Positions 59,228-64,000 of a stretch of DNA of 64,000 bases are shown here, in pieces. Numbering within the stretch: position 1 is the stretch's first letter; each line of letters opens with the position of its first letter. The DNA is from Providencia manganoxydans (GTDB lineage Bacteria; Pseudomonadota; Gammaproteobacteria; Enterobacterales; Enterobacteriaceae): NCBI RefSeq assembly GCF_016618195.1, contig NZ_CP067099.1, positions 2,852,001 through 2,916,000 on the forward strand, given 5' to 3'. The notes beneath the pieces were generated by a model. It was given only the letters and a program-made list of their open reading frames with translations, made no database searches and was not told the DNA's origin. A program made the translations under genes and the position numbers.

Positions 59228-60097
59228 ATGGTCGAAGAGACCCCCGTCTACGCCGATGGCACTATCGCTTACGATGCCGGTATACAGTGGGTATACCAAC
59301 CGGGGGCGATAACCCCTGCTGCACGTTATCAGCGCGGGAAATTGCATTATGTGGTTACTGACCACCAAGGCACCCCGCGGGAGATGTTTACTGAAAACGG
59401 CGTCGCCAGCTGGGCAGGACGGCTCAACACATGGGGGCAACTGGCCTTTTGGGAGTCCCGTGAAGGCCGTGCTGAAAACGACCCCAACTATATTGATTGC
59501 CATTTTCGCTTTGCCGGACAATTCGAAGATAACGAAACAGGCTTGTATTACAACCGCTTTCGCTATTATGATAAAGACAGCGGACAGTATATTTCACCCG
59601 ATCCCATCGGGCTGCTGGGTGGGTTTAATCCGTATGGGTATGTGCATGATCCTGTTGGTTGGGTAGACCCGTTTGGTCTTAGTGGCTTTTTTACAGGTTC
59701 TACTTTTACAGGCCCTTCAGACATTACTTATACGGTCTATCAACAGCCTATTGACTGGGATTTAAAAGTTAATACACGAGATGGTGTAAAAACAAATCTT
59801 CAAATAGTTCTCGAAGATGGTCGAAGTCCTATGGTGGTAAAAGATGGGAAATATTCAGTTGTAAGCCTTCACCATTCTAAACAAAATGGCTTGGGGCCAT
59901 TATTTGAGTTATCAACTGAAACGCATGTTAAGTATCGCTATACTAATGCATTGCATCCTCACTTGCCTGGAAGTCACCCATCTAACCCAGTGGATCGTGA
60001 TCTTTTTGATGCAGATAGAAAAGCTTACTGGAAGCAAAGAGCCGAAGAAGAAGTCAATCGTAGAAAGCTGATCGATTGCTGTAAAAAAGGAGGCTAA
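59228..60097 (+). CDS. Orphan Rhs C-terminal module 5: LHH-type HNH nuclease tip
   Basis: 289 residues from the first ATG. Rhs homology begins at about 59041 with the B-type junction. Core ends DPFGL at 147-151. The 138-residue tip has YSVVSLHHSKQNGLGPLFEL with LHH at 214-216, then THVKYRYTNALHPHLPG and VDRDLFDADRKAYWKQRAEEE. This matches the HNH/EndoVII nuclease family with a conserved LHH motif. The target is expected to be DNA. The immunity gene starts directly after the stop. Confidence 0.85.
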   Translation: MVEETPVYADGTIAYDAGIQWVYQPGAITPAARYQRGKLHYVVTDHQGTPREMFTENGVASWAGRLNTWGQLAFWESREGRAENDPNYIDCHFRFAGQFEDNETGLYYNRFRYYDKDSGQYISPDPIGLLGGFNPYGYVHDPVGWVDPFGLSGFFTGSTFTGPSDITYTVYQQPIDWDLKVNTRDGVKTNLQIVLEDGRSPMVVKDGKYSVVSLHHSKQNGLGPLFELSTETHVKYRYTNALHPHLPGSHPSNPVDRDLFDADRKAYWKQRAEEEVNRRKLIDCCKKGG

Positions 60098-60532
60098 ATG
60101 TTAACCCCTAAATTAGTTGAATATTTTAAAAGTAAAAATTGGTGGTTTGATGAACCTTCAAGTGAATACCGCGATGCTTTGTTAAGTATTGATGTCGATA
60201 TTGACTCTGATTTTGCACAGTTTTACTTACATGTTGAAGATTGCCCAACATTTTTAGGCCAAAATAGAGAGATCTATCAAATTGGTTGGTTTTTAATTAA
60301 TAGCAATGATTATTTATTAATCCTGAAAAGTGCTCATGATGTTCTAAAATTACCTAAAGAATATTTGCCATTAGATAATTTTGAAGGTGAATATGGCTAC
60401 TTTTATAATCAAAAAACTGGTGAAGTTATTGGATTAGGTTTAGGTAAAGAGCTGCGGGATTTTATAGCAGGCAAATTAAAGCCACAATGGCCTAGTTTTA
60501 ATGATTTTTTAGAGTTTTTCTTTGATGTTTAA
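60098..60532 (+). CDS. SUKH/SMI1-like immunity protein of module 5
   Basis: 144 residues, acidic. Pattern EIYQIGWFLINSNDYLLIL, then YGYFYNQKTGEVIGLGLG and a C-terminal WPSFNDFLEFFFDV, which fits SUKH (SMI1/KNR4) immunity proteins, where a late 'SF.eFL..l' segment is typical. It is paired with the LHH nuclease by position. Confidence in the family is moderate. Confidence 0.7.
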   Translation: MLTPKLVEYFKSKNWWFDEPSSEYRDALLSIDVDIDSDFAQFYLHVEDCPTFLGQNREIYQIGWFLINSNDYLLILKSAHDVLKLPKEYLPLDNFEGEYGYFYNQKTGEVIGLGLGKELRDFIAGKLKPQWPSFNDFLEFFFDV

Positions 60533-60535
60533 ACT

Positions 60536-60572
60536 AATAAGTCAGTCCAATAGTTTTGTGAACTGACTTATT
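60536..60572 (+). terminator. Module 5 hairpin
   Basis: AATAAGTCAGT and ACTGACTTATT pair perfectly over 11 bp with a 15-base loop, just after the immunity gene. The border AAGAGCAGCTCAG follows. Confidence 0.6.
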
Positions 60573-60596
60573 GTTAAGAGCAGCTCAGTTTACCCT

Positions 60597-60922
60597 TTAG
60601 CCGCTAATATACTCCGCCATCAGCTCGCGCATGGTGTGTTTGATAGCACTTAGCTGTGCTTGCTGTTGTTGGTTTTGTTGCTTCATCTCTCGAATGTCTT
60701 CGCTATCGGGGATCAATACCAAACAGCCGTTTAAAATTTTGACGGTAAAGGTGAAGCCAGTCTCAAAACCGGCCTCTTTTAACCAATGCCCTTTTAAGTT
60801 TATCGCCGGCGGTGGTGCGGCTTTGCTGCCATTGGGGGTATACCCCACGGTATAATAACGCTCTGTTTCGGGGCTTTATTTGTACTGCTGTCTGACTTAG
60901 AACGCGCCTTAGCTATAGTCAA
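60597..60922 (-). pseudogene. SymE-like gene with frameshift, copy 6
   Basis: Minus-strand SymE homology from the TTG region at 60922. One A of the AAAA in the KTER codons is missing (about 60865-60868), shifting the frame. The rest reads intact as 83 residues from an internal GTG at 60848 (MGYTPNGSKAAPPPAINLKG) to MAEYISG. Probably inactive. Confidence 0.7.
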
Positions 60923-61119
60923 CTCCTTGTTATACCCAGAACCAACTTATTCGCTGCTTTACCCCCAGTGGCGATGTCTGGCGTTATACCTACGATGCTT
61001 TTGGTCGACGGCTGTCGAAAACCAAAGTCGTTGATATTCTAAAAATCAATGAAAGCCCCGCCTTTCCGCTGTCAAAGCAACGTATCACCGCATGGCACTA
61101 TCTGTGGTCTGGCGACCAA

Positions 61120-61956
61120 ATGGTTGAAGAGACCCCCGTCTACGCCGATGGCACTATCGCTTACGATGCCGGTATACAATGGGTATACCAACCGGGGGCG
61201 ATAACCCCTGCTGCACGTTACCAGCGCGGGAAATTGCATTATGTGGTTATTGACCACCAAGGCACTCCGCGGGAGATGTTTACTGAAAACGGTGTCGCCA
61301 GCTGGGCAGGACGGCTCAACACATGGGGGCAACTGGCCTTTTGGGAGTCCCGTGAAGGCCGTGCTGAAAACGACCCCAACTATATTGATTGCCATTTTCG
61401 CTTTGCCGGACAATTCGAAGATAACGAAACAGGCTTGTATTACAACCGCTTTCGCTATTATGATAAAGACAGCGGACAGTATATTTCACCCGATCCCATC
61501 GGGCTGCTGGGTGGGTTTAATCCGTATGGGTATGTGCATGATCCGGTTGGATTTATAGATCCATTTGGGCTAGCAAAAGAACCTATTATTTTCTTACCTG
61601 ACGGTGGTGATGTGTTACACCCTAAAACCGTTTCAGCTCAAAATCCTGAAGGGCTATTTACAATAAAAGCTACAGGTAGCTATGCTGATGATAAGTTAGC
61701 ACTATATAAAGCTGCTGGTATAGAAGAGTATCCGTCACGTAAGTGGATTTCACATCATGTAAGTTATAACGCCGAAAAAAATGAAATGGTTATGCAACTC
61801 GTTAATCCTGAATACCATAGCCACCCTCATGTAGGAGGAGCTCATCAATTTGAGGAAAAAACTGGACACAAATATGGTACTCAAAATGCTATTGATGAAG
61901 CCACTAAACGAAATAATGCTATATTAAATTGCAAGCCTGGAGGGATAAAATGTTGA
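61120..61956 (+). CDS. Orphan Rhs C-terminal module 6: HNH-type nuclease tip
   Basis: 278 residues from the first ATG, B-type junction at about 60932. Core ends DPFGL at 147-151. The 127-residue tip contains RKWISHHVSYNAEKNEMVMQL (SHH at 211-213) and VNPEYHSHPHVGGAHQFEEKTG. The histidine pair, a hydrophobic strand and a later H...HVGG follow the layout of toxin HNH/EndoVII nucleases. The exact subfamily is not certain. The downstream immunity gene overlaps by 7 bases. Confidence 0.82.
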   Translation: MVEETPVYADGTIAYDAGIQWVYQPGAITPAARYQRGKLHYVVIDHQGTPREMFTENGVASWAGRLNTWGQLAFWESREGRAENDPNYIDCHFRFAGQFEDNETGLYYNRFRYYDKDSGQYISPDPIGLLGGFNPYGYVHDPVGFIDPFGLAKEPIIFLPDGGDVLHPKTVSAQNPEGLFTIKATGSYADDKLALYKAAGIEEYPSRKWISHHVSYNAEKNEMVMQLVNPEYHSHPHVGGAHQFEEKTGHKYGTQNAIDEATKRNNAILNCKPGGIKC

Positions 61957-62459
61957 GTGAATTTTTTACAGATCCTCACTTAAAATTTGAAAAATCACTA
62001 GATGGGTTAACATCAGAAGAAATAAAGACATTCATTCCTCAAGAGTTTAATGGAAAAGATTTTTTCATTGAATTTTATAAACATTTTAATGGTGGCTATT
62101 TTTATGGCGGTGCTTTTATCTATCGCGATAATTTTAATAAAATAAATGATAATGATTATAACTTGATGGAAATTGAATCATTTAATTTTATATCATTAGA
62201 TGATATTGGCTCCCCTTACTTACTTTCAATATCAGATGTATTGAAATATAGACGTAAGATCTCTAAGGATTTTATTGATTTTACCCAATTTAATATTCCT
62301 TTTGCTGGTGACGCTGGAGATAATGATTATTGGATTAGTCTTGAAACCGGAGAAATTAAGTATACTAAATCTACAGATATTGATTGTTTAGATAACATTA
62401 TTGATATTGCACCATCCTTTCGTGATTTTTGTCTGAATATACAATCAAAAAGAAGATAA
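61950..62459 (+). CDS. SUKH (SMI1/KNR4)-family immunity protein of module 6
   Basis: 169 residues from the ATG at 61950, preceded by GGAGG. An in-frame start 7 codons earlier lies deeper in the toxin gene. FIPQEFNGKDFFIEFYKHFNGGYFYGGAFIYRD, then ISLDDIG, FAGDAGDNDYWISLETGEI and a C-terminal SFRDFCLNI segment are the familiar SUKH order. SUKH proteins commonly neutralise nuclease toxins, which agrees with the HNH tip. Confidence 0.8.
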   Translation: MLSEFFTDPHLKFEKSLDGLTSEEIKTFIPQEFNGKDFFIEFYKHFNGGYFYGGAFIYRDNFNKINDNDYNLMEIESFNFISLDDIGSPYLLSISDVLKYRRKISKDFIDFTQFNIPFAGDAGDNDYWISLETGEIKYTKSTDIDCLDNIIDIAPSFRDFCLNIQSKRR

Positions 62460-62481
62460 TTACTTAATATTGGTTTAATAG

Positions 62482-62518
62482 CCAGAAGATCCTTGGAATC
62501 TTCTGGTTTCTTAGTTTT
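62482..62518 (+). terminator. Module 6 terminator
   Basis: CCAGAAGAT and ATCTTCTGG form a 9-bp stem with loop CCTTGGA, followed by TTTCTTAGTTTTT. It is almost the same hairpin as in module 3. The border AGAGCCGCTCAG follows. Confidence 0.75.
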
Positions 62519-62539
62519 TAGAGCCGCTCAGTTTACCCT

Positions 62540-62838
62540 TTAGCCGCCAATATACTCTGCCATCAGCTCGCGCATGGTGTGCTGTATTGCACTGAGCTGC
62601 GCTTGCTGTTGTTGGTTTTGTTGTTTTATTGCTCTTGTCTCTTCGCTGTCCGGTATCAACACCAAACACCCGTTTAAGATTTTGACGGTAAAGGTGAAGC
62701 CAGTCTCAAATCCTGCCTCTTTTAACCAATGCCCTTTTAAGTTTATCGCCGGCGGTGGTGTGGCTTTACTGCCTTTGGGAGGCGTAGCCCACTGTGTAAT
62801 AACGCTCTGTTTTCGGGGCTTTATTTGTTCTGCTGCTT
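62540..62838 (-). pseudogene. SymE-like gene with frameshift, copy 7
   Basis: Minus-strand SymE homology, most diverged of the seven. Compared with copy 5 there is one extra base near 62771-62780 (GGGAGGCG against GGGGCG), which shifts the frame between the N-terminal and central motifs. The start is missing and joined to the A-type linker, as in copies 1 and 3. Inactive. Confidence 0.6.
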
Positions 62839-62905
62839 AATCACTGCCTGCTGCTCAGACTCTATCAAACTGATGGCCTGAAACTGGAGTGCTAACTCTT
62901 CGGGG

Positions 62906-63235
62906 GTGATCATTGAATAAAGTGAGTGCCTTGATGATGGTTTCAATCATCAATGTTTATCCACGACCAACTATGAATACATCACTGAAACCCAATACAG
63001 CTCTGAACGACGTAACCAATATGAACGTTCTCAGTACGATGTAAACTTAAACCTGATCGAGCACACCACCTTGCCGGAGGATGCGCATACGGCGATTATT
63101 CAACTGGTGCAGGAGCAGCAAGATAGTCAGGTCATTCGCCGTAAAGCCCTCAAAGGCCATAAAAACCATTTTTACAATGCCAATGGTCGACAACTACTCA
63201 AAAAAAGCGCTGTTGATATCTATATCAAATCACCA
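62906..63235 (+). pseudogene. Collapsed Rhs core fragment, module 7
   Basis: Rhs core sequence with the A-type junction (GTGATCATTGAATAAAGTGAGTG), broken by a TAA in the former EQSEW segment. At about 62979 the text jumps from the CLSTT.YEY region to SLKPNTALNDV-frame sequence equivalent to 48091 of the full gene, deleting about 500 bases. It then runs to about 48315-equivalent (YNANGRQL) with many substitutions and ends without DPxGL or a toxin tip. It is clearly older than the other modules. Confidence 0.75.
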
Positions 63236-63291
63236 TTATGATATAGATACTAGAATGCATATACTCACCTAACCCTATTGAATTATAAAAT

Positions 63292-63660
63292 ATGAAATAT
63301 TATGCAAAAGTCATTGCACTGAATCCAGATATTGAAGAAGAAGTAACAATTTCTCTTGGTGAAATTGTATTAACATGTTTTATCAGTGAACTTAGTAGAC
63401 CAATACAATTGAATAGCGTTTATTTAGTTACGCTTGAGCTTGAAATTTTTGATGAAATAAGCGCTGAGTTATCTACTGATTCATTACCAAAACAAATTGA
63501 GAGTTCATTTGCATATGAATTGAATGGATATCTATTCGAAAACAAACTCATTGTATGTAATACAATATTACAACATGATTTATTGTATGAGTTATCATTT
63601 TATGAAAATAAATATGTGAGAATTTATGTAGATAGAATTAATGTTTCATTTTTAAATTGA
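63292..63660 (+). CDS. Orphan hypothetical protein, probable leftover immunity gene
   Basis: 122 residues (MKYYAKVIALNPDIEEEVTI and following), mostly beta-strand, acidic, no signal peptide. The family is not recognised. It stands where an immunity gene would follow a toxin tip, behind the collapsed Rhs fragment, and has the same A/T-rich composition as the other immunity genes. No toxin tip is left upstream. It may protect against siblings that still carry the toxin. Confidence 0.6.
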   Translation: MKYYAKVIALNPDIEEEVTISLGEIVLTCFISELSRPIQLNSVYLVTLELEIFDEISAELSTDSLPKQIESSFAYELNGYLFENKLIVCNTILQHDLLYELSFYENKYVRIYVDRINVSFLN

Positions 63661-63792
63661 TTTTTTAATGTATTTTTTAAAGTTTATGTATTTATTTAAT
63701 TTATAGCCACTTCATTTATAGATTAGATTAGATTAGAAAAATAATGAAATATCAGTATCTAAATGACCTAATCTCATCAACTTCCTTCGATA

Positions 63793-64000
63793 TTAATTAT
63801 CTTTATCACTTTTAAATATACTATTAGCTACCCTCTCCGATTCAATTTCTCGAATTGCTTTTTTATCTAAGTTGCACTTGGCAATTGAATTCATTGCATC
63901 TACTAGCAATAGCGGCATATCTTTCCAATTCATTTTTTCTGGAATATCAGGTTGCTCACAATCAGCGGTTAGATGTACTGGGATCGGTACTGGTTGAACG
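63793..64000 (-). CDS. Rz1/LysC-like spanin lipoprotein, 3' part
   Basis: Minus-strand frame entering from the right edge, 68 residues visible before the stop at 63793-63795. VPIPVHLTADCEQPDIPEKMNW, then LLVDAMNSIAKCNLDKKAIREIE, matches the small phage outer-membrane spanin subunit (Rz1/LysC type), with its PVPxxL.xDC...P start and E/KCN.DK.AI.....E end. The N-terminal lipobox lies outside the window. In phages it is embedded in or follows the Rz gene, so an Rz-like gene is expected beyond 64000. Confidence 0.7.
   Translation of the reverse strand, partial: VQPVPIPVHLTADCEQPDIPEKMNWKDMPLLLVDAMNSIAKCNLDKKAIREIESERVANSIFKSDKDN

Noticed and set aside
51241..61413. A recurrent 113-residue minus-strand frame (MSGKAKMAINIVG...) in each Rhs core copy, and recurrent plus-strand frames of 86-105 residues
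   Set aside because: They recur only because the Rhs core recurs and lie wholly within the coding frame of rhs. There is no ribosome site and no independent conservation signal.

Overview
The window looks like a chromosomal segment of a gamma-proteobacterium of the order Enterobacterales. It is probably a Morganellaceae member, with Providencia the best guess. This is inferred from the AT-rich DNA, the collinear flg-flh-che-mot-flhDC supercluster and enteric-like FlhD, CheY and FlgI proteins. No rRNA, tRNA or housekeeping marker is present to settle the species.

Layout. (1) 1-1468: a type I-F CRISPR array with 25 repeats visible, running off the left edge. It is read leftward from a leader at about 1469-1620, and no cas genes are in the window. 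(2) 1737-31058: one motility supercluster. flgBCDEFGHIJKL reads leftward and flgA, flgM, flgN read rightward. Then come flhB-flhA, a ccdAB toxin-antitoxin pair of opposite orientation, and the leftward run flhD-flhC, motA-motB-cheA-cheW, two chemoreceptors, cheR-cheB-cheY-cheZ. Sigma-28 promoters with exact TAAA-N15 spacing lie before flgM, flgK and one chemoreceptor, matching class III control downstream of FlhDC. (3) 31059-32921: an AT-rich stretch with a perfect 24-bp palindrome. (4) 32922-37585: a four-gene Csu-type (spore coat U) chaperone-usher pilus operon, followed by an orphan HicB-like gene. (5) 38346-39063: a leftward holin/peptidoglycan-hydrolase pair. A 1.3-kb gap follows that holds a candidate small RNA with a stringent-type promoter and an intrinsic terminator.

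(6) 40388-63660: a type VI secretion auxiliary island. hcp, vgrG, a DUF2169 chaperone, a DUF4150 PAAR-like tip and a 1580-residue Rhs effector with its immunity gene form the expressed head. Behind it lie six displaced Rhs C-terminal modules and a seventh, collapsed one. Each intact module has a copy of the Rhs core end, a different toxin tip after DP(L/F)GL, a different immunity gene, its own hairpin, and a reversed, mostly broken SymE-like gene. Predicted tips include ParB-like, WHH, LHH and another HNH nuclease, EndoU, a toxin paired with Imm53, and one unassigned toxin.

The Rhs core on the left and the SymE remnant on the right are repeated. Tip, immunity gene and terminator could therefore move as one block into the expressed rhs gene by homologous recombination. 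This is the most interesting system in the window.

(7) 63793-64000: the 3' end of an Rz1/LysC-like spanin lipoprotein gene on the minus strand. Lysis-type genes of the same orientation therefore lie on both sides of the Rhs island.
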